From the NCBI RefSeq assembly GCF_019898765.1, contig NZ_JAIOKB010000004.1, positions 186,001-250,000 of the forward strand: 64,000 bases of DNA, in the 5' to 3' direction. A program made the translations under genes and the position numbers. Shown here one piece after another: positions 9,342-18,624 of the stretch. The notes beneath the pieces are model-generated. The model worked only from the letters and a program-made list of their open reading frames with translations. It did not search any database and was not told the origin of the DNA. Numbering within the stretch: the stretch's first letter is position 1; every line of letters starts with the position of its first letter. Source of the DNA: Sphingomonas yunnanensis. GTDB lineage: Bacteria > Pseudomonadota > Alphaproteobacteria > Sphingomonadales > Sphingomonadaceae.

Positions 9342-10775
9342 TCACAGCGCCCCCGCGAGCAGCGCGGGCTGCGTCGTCGCCAGCCGCACGATCAGCTCGC
9401 CGAACAGCCCGTTGGCCCAGGCGAACCAGTGACGTGTCCACGTGTTCGGATCGTCTTGGTCGAAGCTCTCGTGGATGAAGCCGGTGCCCGCATCGGTGTC
9501 GCGGATCGTCGTGAGGCAGGCGCGGATCACCGCCGGATCGCTGGTCGAGAGCGCGCGCACGATCAGTGACATCGGCCAGATCTGGCGCAGTCCCGCGTGC
9601 GGGCCGCCGATCCCCTCGCCGGCGCGGCCGCGGAAGAAATAGGGGTTCACGTCGCTCCACGCCGCCGCCTCGGTACGGCGCCACAGCGCGTCGTCGGGGG
9701 CGACGCAGCCGAGATAGGAGAGCCCCGACAGCGACGGCACGTTGGCGTCGTCCATGAAATAGGCGTTGCCGTAGCCGTCGACCTCATAGGCCCAGACCTC
9801 GCGGCCGTCGCGCAGCTTCATCGTGCCATGGGCGCGCAGCGCCGCGTCGACCTCGTCGGCGAGCGCGGTGGCCTCCCGCGCCAGTGCGGCGTCGCGCCTG
9901 GCCTCGTTCGCCACCGTCGCGAGGCCGCGCAGCGCGCTCACCGCGAACAGGTTGGACGGGATCAGGAAGGGATATTGGCACGCGTCGTCCGAGGGGCGGA
10001 AGCCCGAGGCGATCAGCCCGACCGGCCTGATCGGGTTGCCATAGCCGCGCGAGGGCAGGGTCTCGGTGTTGCGATCGGACACGCGCAGGAAGCGGTACGG
10101 CCCCGGCCCATCCTTGCGCTGCTGCTCGCGGAAGGTGCGGATGCTCGCTCGCGCGCCCGCGGCCCAGGTCGAGTCGAACGGGCGGGGGTCGCCGGTCGCC
10201 CGCCAATATTGCAGCGCCAGCCGCATCGGATAGCAGAGCGAGTCGATCTCCCACTTGCGCTCGGCCACGCCCAGCTTGAGCTCGGTGACGTCCTTGAGCG
10301 ACCATTCCAGCTGCGTCTTGGCTTTGGGATCTTCCAGGAAGGCGTTGGCATAGGGGTCGATCAGGATGCAGCGCGCCTGCCGCGCGATCAGCCCGCGGAA
10401 CAGCTCCGCGAGCCGCGGGTCGGCCTTGGCGAGATGGACGTAGGGGGCCACCTGCGCCGAGCTGTCGCGCAGCCACATCGCGTCGATGTCGCCGGTGATC
10501 ACGAACGTGTCGGCGCGGCCGTCGACCGTGCCCAGCCGCACCGTCGTGTCGAGCGTGTTGGTGTAGCAGTTGCCGAACATCCAGCGCAGCTTGGGGTCGC
10601 CGATCTTGGTCGAGACACGCTGCATCTCCTGCTCCACCGCGCGACTGGTGAAGCGGCGCTCGCCGAGCGGCGGGCGCTTGCTGGCGAAGGTCGCTGGGGT
10701 GGCGGCACGCGCGGTCGTGGGGGCGGTGGCCAGTGCCGCGGCGGCGCCCACGAAGGTGCGGCGGTCGATCGTCAT
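9342..10775 (-). CDS. Exo-alpha-1,6-mannosidase, GH125
   Basis: Metal-independent exo-alpha-1,6-mannosidase family (formerly DUF1237). The 477-residue protein starts with a Tat signal ([10 protein letters not shown]) and carries the family stretches [29 protein letters not shown] and SRPYGYG-like SRGYGNP in the barrel, plus [17 protein letters not shown] near the end. An AGGAGA sits 8-9 bases before the ATG. It is read after GH3 in the minus-strand series, separated by 136 bases containing an inverted repeat, and its stop overlaps the upstream possible start of GH92. The Xanthomonas counterpart NixJ removes alpha-1,6-mannose after xylose removal by GH3, which fits the neighbours here. Family assignment is firm; the substrate is inferred. 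Confidence 0.93.
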   Translation of the reverse strand: MTIDRRTFVGAAAALATAPTTARAATPATFASKRPPLGERRFTSRAVEQEMQRVSTKIGDPKLRWMFGNCYTNTLDTTVRLGTVDGRADTFVITGDIDAMWLRDSSAQVAPYVHLAKADPRLAELFRGLIARQARCILIDPYANAFLEDPKAKTQLEWSLKDVTELKLGVAERKWEIDSLCYPMRLALQYWRATGDPRPFDSTWAAGARASIRTFREQQRKDGPGPYRFLRVSDRNTETLPSRGYGNPIRPVGLIASGFRPSDDACQYPFLIPSNLFAVSALRGLATVANEARRDAALAREATALADEVDAALRAHGTMKLRDGREVWAYEVDGYGNAYFMDDANVPSLSGLSYLGCVAPDDALWRRTEAAAWSDVNPYFFRGRAGEGIGGPHAGLRQIWPMSLIVRALSTSDPAVIRACLTTIRDTDAGTGFIHESFDQDDPNTWTRHWFAWANGLFGELIVRLATTQPALLAGAL

Positions 10776-10795
10776 GCTCTGTCTTCTCCTAGGCC

Positions 10796-10889
10796 GTCAT
10801 CCCGGACCCGATCCGGGATCCACCGCGCCGCGCACGCCGCGGTCGCGCGGTGCGCTGCGAGGTAGGCCCCGGAACGAGCCCGGGGAGAC
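10796..10889. repeat. Intergenic inverted repeat, family B (GTCATCCCGG type)
   Basis: GTCATCCCGG...CCGGGATCCA at 10796-10822 is itself nearly palindromic, and a partial complementary arm (CCCCGGAACGAGCCCGGGG) lies at 10868-10886. It occupies the GH3-GH125 gap. Confidence 0.7.
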
Positions 10890-10911
10890 GAGGTGGTCAG
10901 GCGAGGCGCCC

Positions 10912-13431
10912 TCACTTCGGCAGGTCTTCGTCCTCGCCCGTTAGAGTCACGTCGACCCAGTTTCCTGCCGCGTCGCCGGGCTGACCGCCGCCGACCCAGA
11001 CGCGATAGGCGCCCGGCGGCACGTGGCGGCGGCCGTCACGCTCGACCACGCTGAGGAAGCGCGGATCGAGCGTGAGCCGCGCGGTGCCGCTCTTGCCCGG
11101 GCGGAGGGCGATGCGCTGGAAGCCCGCCAGCTGGCGCTGCAGTACCGGCGCGGTGAAGCTGCCGCCCTTGATGGCGGGCGGCACGACATAGGCCTGCACC
11201 ACCTCCTCGCCGGCGCGCGGGCCCTGGTTGGTGATGCGCGCGGTGAGCGTCAGCGGCGCGCCCGCGGCGAGCGTCGCGGGCGCGCTCACCCGGTCATAGC
11301 CGAAGCGCGTGTAGCTCAGCCCGTGGCCGAACCCCCACAGGGGCGTGCCGGTGAAATAGCGATAGGTCCGCTCCTTCATGCCGTAGTCGACGAAGGCGGG
11401 CAGGTCGGTGGTCGCCTTGTAGAAGGTCACCGGCAGCCGGCCCGACGGGTTGGTCGCGCCCGAGAGCACGTCCGCCAACGCGGTGCCGCCCGCCTCGCCG
11501 GGGTACCACAAGGCCAGGATCGAGTCCGCCACCGCGGGGTCGACCGCGACCGCGCTGCCGCTGGCGAGCACGAGCACGATCGGCTTTCCCGTCGCCTTGA
11601 GCGCGGCGAGCAGCCGCTGCTGCGGCGCGGGCAACGCGATGTCGGTGCGGTCGCCGCCGACGAAGCCGGGCACCTGCACCTGGAGCGCCTCCCCCTCGAG
11701 GTCGGGCGAGAGCCCGCCGACCACCACCGCCACGTCGGCAGCGCGCGCGGCGGCGACCGCCTCGTCCAGCAGCGCGTCCGCGGGCGGCAGCCACAGCAGG
11801 CGGAAGCTGTCGTCCTCGCTGCGGTGGTCGAGCAGGAGCTCCAGCGGCTGCGCGCTGCCGTCGCTGTCATAGTCGATCTCGACGCGGCCCTTGGGCAGCG
11901 CACCGTCGTGGAGCACGCGCCCGCCGATCGTCAGCCGCGCGCTGTCGTGCGTGGTGCAGTTCTTCCAGCATTGCGTCTGGTCGAGCACCAGCCGGTAGCG
12001 TCCCGCCGCGGGCGGCTGGAGCGCGCCCCTCCAGCGCGCGACATAGCCGTTCGCCGGCAGGTCTGGCGCCGGGGCGGCGCGGTTGAGGTCGAGATCGATC
12101 GTGCGCGCCGCGGCGGCGGCGACGGTGCGCTCGCCCGCGGTGTAGCTCACGGTCAGCCCCTTGAGCGCGGTCTCGGGCAGCACCACCGGCGCGCCGTCGG
12201 CGAGCACCGAGCCCTGCGCGTAGGTCGCGCCCGGGAAGCGCGCGCGCACGCCCTGGAGCGGCGTCACCGGGCGCGCCGCGGTGCCGTGGTAATTGCCCTG
12301 GAGCACGCCGAGATCGTCGGCGTTGGCGCCGATCACCGCCACCTTGGTGCCCGGCGCGAGCGGCAGCCGGCCGGCGTCGTTCTTGAGCAGCACGATCGCC
12401 TTGCGCGCCGCCTCGAGCGCGACGGCGTGGTGCGCGGGCGTGCCGACCTCGCTCGCCGCGATCCTCGACCAGGGGCTGGTCGCGCCGAAGGCGATGCCGA
12501 GCGCGCGGCGTGCCTCGAGCGAGCGGATGAGCGCGCGGTCGACCTCCTGCTCGCTCACCAGTCCGCGCTTCACCGCCTCGGGCAGCGCGCCATAGGTATT
12601 GCCGCAGTTGAGATCGTCGCCGCCGCGCACCGACACCGCGGCCGCCTCGGCGGCGTCGAGCCGGTAATGGTGGAACAGGTGGACGTTGGCGACCGCGTCG
12701 CAGTCGGAGACGGTGAAGCCGGTGAAGCCCCAGTCGCGCCGCAGCCGGTCGTTGAGCAAAGGCGACGAGGCGCAGGCGGGAACCCCGTGGATCGAGTTAT
12801 AGGCGCACATCAGCGAGCGCGCCTTGCCCTCGGTGATCGCGAGGCGGAAGGCGGGGGTGTAGGTCGCTTCCAGGTCCTGCGGGCTGGGGTCGACGTCGAA
12901 ACCGTCGCGACCGGCCTCGGGGCCGCTGTGGACCGCGAAATGCTTCGGGGTGGCGATCACCTTGGGATAGAGCGGGTTCGGTCCCTGCAGCCCGCTGATG
13001 AAGGCGACTCCGAGCGTGCCCGTGAGATACGGGTCCTCGCCGTAGGTCTCCTGCCCGCGGCCCCAGCGCGGATCTCGGAAGATGTTGATGTTGGGGGACC
13101 AGATCGTCAGCCCCTCGTAGATGCGACGGTCGGCGTCGATCGGCCGCGCGTTGAAGCGCGCGCGCGCCTCGGTCGCGACCACGTCGCCGATGCGGTGGAC
13201 CAGGTCGGTGTCCCAGGTCGCGGCCATGCCGATCGCCTGCGGGAAGACGGTGGCATAGCCGTTGCGCGCCAGCCCGTGCAGCCCCTCGTTCCACCAGTCA
13301 TAGGCGGGCAGCTTGGCCTTGGCGTCGGCCGGCGCGGTGCTCTGCAGCTGCGCCGCTTTCTCCTCGATCGTCATCGTCGCGACGGTCGCAACCACCGGGT
13401 CGGCGGCCTGCGCGAGTAACAGCCAGATCAA
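10912..13431 (-). CDS. GH3 beta-glycosidase with PA14 insert, probable beta-xylosidase
   Basis: Family 3 glycosidase of the XynB-like branch: WWNEGLHG, ATVFPQAIGMAATWD and KHFAVHSGPE are typical of beta-xylosidases and relatives. The likely nucleophile is the Asp in FTVSDCDAV. A PA14 domain is inserted in the second half (about residues 400-545), followed by the rest of the alpha/beta sandwich and a fibronectin III-like C-terminus. The start is TTG at 13431: AGGAGG lies 6 bases upstream and the codon overlaps the stop of the preceding GH2 gene as TTGA. The leader is short (MIWLLLAQA), so the export signal is weak or atypical. In the nix system GH3 (NixI) removes beta-1,2-xylose; that role is inferred here. 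A beta-glucosidase is the alternative. Confidence 0.9.
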   Translation of the reverse strand: MIWLLLAQAADPVVATVATMTIEEKAAQLQSTAPADAKAKLPAYDWWNEGLHGLARNGYATVFPQAIGMAATWDTDLVHRIGDVVATEARARFNARPIDADRRIYEGLTIWSPNINIFRDPRWGRGQETYGEDPYLTGTLGVAFISGLQGPNPLYPKVIATPKHFAVHSGPEAGRDGFDVDPSPQDLEATYTPAFRLAITEGKARSLMCAYNSIHGVPACASSPLLNDRLRRDWGFTGFTVSDCDAVANVHLFHHYRLDAAEAAAVSVRGGDDLNCGNTYGALPEAVKRGLVSEQEVDRALIRSLEARRALGIAFGATSPWSRIAASEVGTPAHHAVALEAARKAIVLLKNDAGRLPLAPGTKVAVIGANADDLGVLQGNYHGTAARPVTPLQGVRARFPGATYAQGSVLADGAPVVLPETALKGLTVSYTAGERTVAAAAARTIDLDLNRAAPAPDLPANGYVARWRGALQPPAAGRYRLVLDQTQCWKNCTTHDSARLTIGGRVLHDGALPKGRVEIDYDSDGSAQPLELLLDHRSEDDSFRLLWLPPADALLDEAVAAARAADVAVVVGGLSPDLEGEALQVQVPGFVGGDRTDIALPAPQQRLLAALKATGKPIVLVLASGSAVAVDPAVADSILALWYPGEAGGTALADVLSGATNPSGRLPVTFYKATTDLPAFVDYGMKERTYRYFTGTPLWGFGHGLSYTRFGYDRVSAPATLAAGAPLTLTARITNQGPRAGEEVVQAYVVPPAIKGGSFTAPVLQRQLAGFQRIALRPGKSGTARLTLDPRFLSVVERDGRRHVPPGAYRVWVGGGQPGDAAGNWVDVTLTGEDEDLPK

Positions 13432-16022
13432 TGCGTTCCTCCTAGCGAACGAAGCATCAGGGCGCGCTTCAGCGCGGCGGGGGATGCCGCGGACTCGATC
13501 GTGATGGTGCGGCTCTCGCCGGGCAAGAGGTCGAAACCGTCGTCGGACGGTTGCGCCGCGGTGGCGCCGAAGTCGAGCATCACCGCCCGCGCCAGCTTCC
13601 GCGCGGTGACGGTGACGCTGCGTCCGTCCCAGCGCGCGCTGAGACCGGGGTCGGGCCAGCGCATCGCCTTGGGCAGCACGCGCTCGATCACGCGGCGGCT
13701 CACCACCGCGTCGCCGATGATGAGCTCGGCCACCGCGTAGCTCGCCTCGGCGGGGGCGGCGGCGAACAGCCCGGCGTCGGCGATCGACGCCACCTCGGCG
13801 GCGGTGAGCGGCGCCAGCGTGAGGTCGCCGCCGCGCTCGCCCACCACTCCCCCGTCGGTGGCGAAGGCACGCACGCGCCAGCGCGCCGCGATCGGCTGGG
13901 TCGCGTCGGACACGACCGCGACGCGCAGCGTGCCGTCGTGATGCTCGGCGACGATCGCCTGCGGCGCGAAGAAGCGACGCGCCGCGTAATGGAGCAGCTT
14001 CCACCGCCCCGAGTGATCGATGCTTGCCCAGGAGATCGCGGGCCAGACGTCGTTGAGCTGCCAGAAGAGCGAGCCCATGTTGGTCGGCCGGCAGGCGCGG
14101 TGGTGCAGCGCGGCGAGCTCGATCGCCTGCATCTGGTTGACCTGGGTGAGATAGACGAAGTCGGCGAAGTCGCGCGGCTCGCCGAGACGCTCGCGCAGGT
14201 AGAACATCAGCCGCTCGTTGCCCGCGCCGGCGAGGAACTTCTGGTGCGCGCGCATCACCGGCGCGTCGGGGGTGAGCTCGAGCGTGCCCGCGAAGTCCTG
14301 GATCGTGGCGAGGTCGGGTGCGCCCTGGAAGCCGTACTCGCTCATGAAGCGCGGGCAGCTGTCGAGATAGTTCTCGACCGGCTTGGAGCCCGACCAGACG
14401 TCCCAGAAGTGGCGGTCGCCCGCGGCATCCGTGTCGACCGGTCCCTCGTAGCCGGTCGAGGGCGAGCCGGGCCAATAGGGGACCGCCGGGTCATAGTCGC
14501 GCACCGCGTCGCGCAGCACGCGGTCGAACAGCACCGCCATGCCGGTGCCGATCCGCTCCTGCTCGTCGGCGCCGACGCGCTTCTTGAACGCCTTGCGATC
14601 GGACCAATTCTCCCAGCCCGACAGCACCTCGTTGCCGCCCGCCCACAGCACGATCGAGGGGTGGCCGGAGAGGCGCGCGACCTGCTCCTCGGCCTCGACG
14701 CGGACGTTCTCGCGGAACGCCGCGTCGGGCGGGGTGACCGAACCGCCGAACATGAAGTCCGACCAGATCATCAGCCCCAGCTCGTCGGCGGCGTCGAAGA
14801 AGGAGTCGGGCAGATAATGGCCGCCGCCCCAGACCCGCAGCATGTTCATGTTGACCGCCTTGGCGTCGCGCAGCAGCCCGCGCATCGTCTCAGCGGTGAC
14901 GCGCGACGGGAAGCTGTCGAACGGGATCACGTTCGCGCCCTTGGCGAAGATCGGCGTGCCGTTGACGCGGAAGCCGAAGGCGCCGTCGTCGCGGATCAGC
15001 TCGACGGTGCGCAGGCCGATCCGCCGCTCGGCGCCGTCGTTCGCGACGCCGTCCTCGACCAAGGCGCCGCTGACGCGGTATAACGGTTGCGCGCCGTAGC
15101 CGACCGGCTGCCAGCGCTGCGGCGACGCGACCGACAGCGGCACGGTGACGCGGTTGAGCCCGGCGGCGAGCGAGACGTTCTGCTCGGCGGTGACGGTCGT
15201 GCCGTCCGGTCCCGCCACCTGCGCGCGCAACGTCGCGGTGCGCGCGCGGTCGGCGATCACCTCGAACTTGGCGGCGAGCCGCGCCTCCTGGTCGTTGAGC
15301 GCGACCTGCTCGACCAGCATACGGTCGAGCCGCGCCTCGTCCCACGCCTCGAGCCGCACGCCCTGCCACACGCCGATGTTGACGATGCGCGGGCCCCAGT
15401 CCCAGCTGTAATGATACTTGGGTTTGCGGATATAGGGCGAGGTCTGCTTTCCCCTGGGCTCGTCGCCGAACGCCGAGTCATACTCGCCCGGCAGCGGCTC
15501 GGCCTGGGCCAGCACCATCGGCTGGAGCTTCCTGATCGGCGAGGCGAAGGCGATCGTCACCTCGTTGCGACCGGCCCTGAGCCATTTCTTGGCGTCGACC
15601 CGCCAGCGGCGGTGCGCATTGTCCGCGGTGAGCGCGACCTGGCCGTTGATCGAGACGGTCGCGAACGTGTCGAGCCCGTCGAACACGAGGTCGAGATGGT
15701 CGCGCGCCAGCGTCGCGGGCGTGACGTCGAGCACGCGCTGATATTGCCAGGCGGTGAGCCCGGCCCATTGGATCGCGGCCTCGTTGGTGCGCAGGAAGGG
15801 GTCGGGCACCTGCCGCGTCGCGATCAGGTCCTGCTGGACGCTGCCGGGCACCGTCGCGGCGAACCAGCGCGCGGCGCGGGGATGCGCCTTGGCCGCGGCG
15901 GTATCGGCGGGATCGATCCGCACGCGCCAGCCGGTGTCGAGCGAGGTGACGGTCTTGGGAGCGGCGGCCGCGGCGCCGGTGACGAACAGGAGCGGCACGC
16001 AGAGCAGAGCGGTACGACGCAT
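13428..16022 (-). CDS. Beta-mannosidase, GH2
   Basis: GH2 exo-beta-mannosidase, which would cleave the Man-beta-1,4-GlcNAc core bond. The 864-residue product has a Sec signal peptide (RRTALLCVPLLFVTGAAAA), a sugar-binding domain (about 30-200), an Ig-like domain and a TIM barrel with acid/base Glu in WAGGNEV and nucleophile Glu in FMSEYGFQG; WDWGPR near residue 205 is characteristic of beta-mannosidases. ATG 16022 overlaps the stop of the GH20 gene by one base (TGATG), and the stop overlaps the GH3 start by four, so GH20-GH2-GH3 are very likely translated together. Confidence 0.93.
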   Translation of the reverse strand: MRRTALLCVPLLFVTGAAAAAPKTVTSLDTGWRVRIDPADTAAAKAHPRAARWFAATVPGSVQQDLIATRQVPDPFLRTNEAAIQWAGLTAWQYQRVLDVTPATLARDHLDLVFDGLDTFATVSINGQVALTADNAHRRWRVDAKKWLRAGRNEVTIAFASPIRKLQPMVLAQAEPLPGEYDSAFGDEPRGKQTSPYIRKPKYHYSWDWGPRIVNIGVWQGVRLEAWDEARLDRMLVEQVALNDQEARLAAKFEVIADRARTATLRAQVAGPDGTTVTAEQNVSLAAGLNRVTVPLSVASPQRWQPVGYGAQPLYRVSGALVEDGVANDGAERRIGLRTVELIRDDGAFGFRVNGTPIFAKGANVIPFDSFPSRVTAETMRGLLRDAKAVNMNMLRVWGGGHYLPDSFFDAADELGLMIWSDFMFGGSVTPPDAAFRENVRVEAEEQVARLSGHPSIVLWAGGNEVLSGWENWSDRKAFKKRVGADEQERIGTGMAVLFDRVLRDAVRDYDPAVPYWPGSPSTGYEGPVDTDAAGDRHFWDVWSGSKPVENYLDSCPRFMSEYGFQGAPDLATIQDFAGTLELTPDAPVMRAHQKFLAGAGNERLMFYLRERLGEPRDFADFVYLTQVNQMQAIELAALHHRACRPTNMGSLFWQLNDVWPAISWASIDHSGRWKLLHYAARRFFAPQAIVAEHHDGTLRVAVVSDATQPIAARWRVRAFATDGGVVGERGGDLTLAPLTAAEVASIADAGLFAAAPAEASYAVAELIIGDAVVSRRVIERVLPKAMRWPDPGLSARWDGRSVTVTARKLARAVMLDFGATAAQPSDDGFDLLPGESRTITIESAASPAALKRALMLRSLGGTH

Positions 16023-18352
16023 CAACGGCGATCCGCGAGGCTGACTCGCTCGACCGCGTAGAGCGGCTCGGTCAGTGGGGAGGTGAACTGGAAGCAGAGG
16101 TCGCGGTCGCCGTCCGTCGCGGGCAGCGTGCCGGTGAAGCGCAGCCGCTGCGGCGCGCTCGCGGGATCGGGCAGCGGGAAGCTGGCGGCGATGACGGGGC
16201 GGGGCGCGTCCGGGTCGGGCTTGCCGTCCTTCATCGCGGGGCAGCCCAGCGTCACCAGCAGCTCGCCGTGCGGGGTGACGTTGAAGTGGCGGCGCACCTT
16301 GTCGATGTCGTGCGCCAGCCCGTGGTTGCGCGCGAGCCGAGCGACCTCGACGGTGAAGCCGCCCGCCACGTCGAGCGGCGCGGCGGGGTAGACGCTGCAC
16401 AGGTTGAAGATGTTGACGTCATAGGTCGGCGCGTTGGCGGTCGCGTCGGTGGTGAGCGGCACGCGCAGCCCGCGCGTCTCGCCGGGGCAGGCGGCCATCT
16501 CGCCCGACACGCGCGTGAGCAGCGCCTCCCGCCCGGTGTCGAACGCGCGCGGCGCGGCGAGCGCGGTACCCGCGGCATCGAACGGCGCGGCGCGCACGGT
16601 CTGCCCGAGCGCGAGCGACAGCGGCGCGGCGTAGCGGCGCGACCGGGGCGTCGGCGCCGAGCCGTCGAGCGTGTAGCGGATCGCGCCCTGCGGCGCGTCC
16701 TGCGCGAGCGTGAGACTGACCCGCTTGCCGCGCAGCGCCTCGCCGCGCGTACCCGCGAGCTTGAAATCGACCGCGGCGCTGGAATCGGCCACCTCTACCC
16801 CGCCGCGCTTCCAGCGCGCCACCTGCGGCTGGAGCCGCGTCAGGAAGCCGGCGAAGTCGCGCGGCCGCTCGATCCAGCTGTTCTCCGCCAGCGCGGCGAG
16901 CCGCGGGAAGATCGAGTGCTGGTACTGGTAGGGCGAGACGAGATACTCGCTCCACAGGTTCATCTGCGCGCCGAGCACGTGGCCCGCCTTGGCCGGGTCG
17001 AGCCCCTTGGGCATCGGCTCATAGGCATAGGTGTCGGCGAGCGTCTGTACCTGGATCGGGCCGGGCGGCTCGTCGGCGCGGTGGCTCTGGAGATAGTTGA
17101 TGTACATCGTCGGCGCGGGCGAGAGCACGACGTCATGGTCCTGGTTCGCGGCGTCGACCGCGCCTTTCTCGCCGCGCCACGACATCACCGAGGCCGAGGG
17201 GGGCAGCCCGCCCTCGAGGATCTCGTCCCAGCCGATCAGCCGCCGGCCCTTGCTCGACAGATAGGTGCCGAGCTCGTCGATCAGCCAGCTCTGCAGCGCG
17301 TTCTCGTCCTTGAGGTTGAGCGCCCTGATCTGCGCCTGCACCGCGGGGCTGCGCTCCCACTGGTCCTTCACCGCCTCGTCGCCGCCGAGATGGACGTAGG
17401 TGCCGGGGAACACGTCGATCAGCTCGTCGAGCACCTGCTTGACGAAGGCGACGCCCTTCGGCCCGGGGTTGAGCAGATAGGGGAAGATGCCCCAGCCGTT
17501 GCCGGTCTCGGGCCGGTCGCCGAGCACGCCGAACTCGGGATAGGCCGCGACCAGCGCCTGGGCATGGCCGGGCAGGTCGATCTCGGGGACGATCGTGATG
17601 CCGCGCTCGGCGGCGTAGCGCACGAGGCCGCGCAGCGCGTCCTGCGTGTAGAAGCCGCCGTAGCGCTGCGTCGGCGCCGCGCCGCCGGTGGAAGGCGGGG
17701 TGCGCCACGCGCCGACCTCGGTGAGCCTGGGGTAGCGCTTCACCTCGAAGCGCCAGCCCTGGTCGTCGCTGAGATGGAGGTGGAGCGTGTTGAGCTTCAC
17801 CGCCGCCATCTGATCGACGATCTTCTCGATTTCAGGGAGCGGGAGGAAGTGGCGCGCGGTGTCGAGCATCAGCCCGCGCCAGGCGAAGCGCGGCGAGTCC
17901 TCGATCGTCACCGCGGGCACGCGCACGGGCTGGCCGACGCGCGCGTCGGGGCTGAGCAGCTGCACCAGCGTCATCGCGCCATGGACGAAGCCTGGCGCGG
18001 CCGAGGCGGCGACGCGGACGCCGTCGCGCGCGACGGTGAGGCGATAGGCCTCGTCGCCCTTGACCGATGCGTCTGCGACGAAGCGGATGCGGGCGGTCGC
18101 GGCCTCGACGGGCGCGAGCGCGATACCGCGCGCGGTGCGGACGTGATCGATCAGCAGCGTGGCGGCGCTCCGGGCGAGCGGGGACTCCGCGGCCACGCCG
18201 GCACCGGCGCCGATCGTCAGCGTGCCGGAACCGCGCGCGATCGACTGCGGCATGGGGAGCAGCTTGGGTACGTCACCGCCGCGCTGCGCCGCCGCCGGCG
18301 CCGCGATCACCAATGCCGCCCCGATCGAGGCTCCCAGCGTGCTGCGGATCAT
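16022..18352 (-). CDS. Beta-N-acetylhexosaminidase, GH20
   Basis: Removes terminal beta-linked GlcNAc (or GalNAc). A Sec signal peptide (MIRSTLGASIGAALVIAAPAAAQ) precedes a GH20b domain and the TIM barrel; the catalytic Asp-Glu pair is in YVHLGGDEAVK, and HLHLSDDQGWR lies upstream as expected. The C-terminal third holds a chitobiase-type Fn3 part and an additional beta-rich region. Length is 776 residues. ATG 18352 was preferred to GTG 18358 because AAGGGG stands at good distance. This is the first gene of the tightly coupled set; upstream lies an operator-like motif shared with the receptor/regulator region, and an inverted repeat. Confidence 0.94.
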   Translation of the reverse strand: MIRSTLGASIGAALVIAAPAAAQRGGDVPKLLPMPQSIARGSGTLTIGAGAGVAAESPLARSAATLLIDHVRTARGIALAPVEAATARIRFVADASVKGDEAYRLTVARDGVRVAASAAPGFVHGAMTLVQLLSPDARVGQPVRVPAVTIEDSPRFAWRGLMLDTARHFLPLPEIEKIVDQMAAVKLNTLHLHLSDDQGWRFEVKRYPRLTEVGAWRTPPSTGGAAPTQRYGGFYTQDALRGLVRYAAERGITIVPEIDLPGHAQALVAAYPEFGVLGDRPETGNGWGIFPYLLNPGPKGVAFVKQVLDELIDVFPGTYVHLGGDEAVKDQWERSPAVQAQIRALNLKDENALQSWLIDELGTYLSSKGRRLIGWDEILEGGLPPSASVMSWRGEKGAVDAANQDHDVVLSPAPTMYINYLQSHRADEPPGPIQVQTLADTYAYEPMPKGLDPAKAGHVLGAQMNLWSEYLVSPYQYQHSIFPRLAALAENSWIERPRDFAGFLTRLQPQVARWKRGGVEVADSSAAVDFKLAGTRGEALRGKRVSLTLAQDAPQGAIRYTLDGSAPTPRSRRYAAPLSLALGQTVRAAPFDAAGTALAAPRAFDTGREALLTRVSGEMAACPGETRGLRVPLTTDATANAPTYDVNIFNLCSVYPAAPLDVAGGFTVEVARLARNHGLAHDIDKVRRHFNVTPHGELLVTLGCPAMKDGKPDPDAPRPVIAASFPLPDPASAPQRLRFTGTLPATDGDRDLCFQFTSPLTEPLYAVERVSLADRR

Positions 18353-18361
18353 GCCCACCCC

Positions 18362-18380
18362 TTGGTTACGTTTTGGTATT
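18362..18380. promoter_or_regulatory. Candidate GntR operator upstream of the GH20 gene
   Basis: TTGGTTACGT at 18362-18371 is identical to a site at 21582-21591 in the receptor/regulator gap; it is followed by TTTTGGTATT, giving two TTGGT half-sites 11 bases apart. It lies 10 bases upstream of the GH20 start, where bound repressor would block transcription. Assignment to the adjacent GntR protein is inference. Confidence 0.5.
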
Positions 18381-18515
18381 AAGAGGTATCATGACCGATG
18401 CACCGCCGGGCGTCCATGCCTCGGCCATAAAAAGAAAAGCCGTACAATGAGGGGGCTGGCACGACCTGATGCGGACAGGCGGTAGTAATGTGGGAGGAGG
18501 ACCTCTCCTCCTCCT

Positions 18516-18607
18516 GTCACCCCGGCGAACGCCGGGGTCCAGTTGGGCGACGTTGGTGGCTCCCACTTCGGCTTTCCCAACTGGGCCCCGGCGTCCGCCG
18601 GGGCGAC
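18516..18607. repeat. Intergenic inverted repeat, family A
   Basis: Arms at 18516-18547 and 18576-18607 match at 29 of 32 positions. It lies between the TonB receptor stop and the GH20 operator region, where it may reduce read-through from the receptor. Confidence 0.88.
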
Positions 18608-18624
18608 AGGTAGAGAAGCGCAAC

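Noticed and set aside
6744..10889. CRISPR-like array from repeated CCCCGGCG/CCGGGG units
   Set aside because: Copies are isolated inverted pairs in gene gaps, without regular spacers or cas genes.
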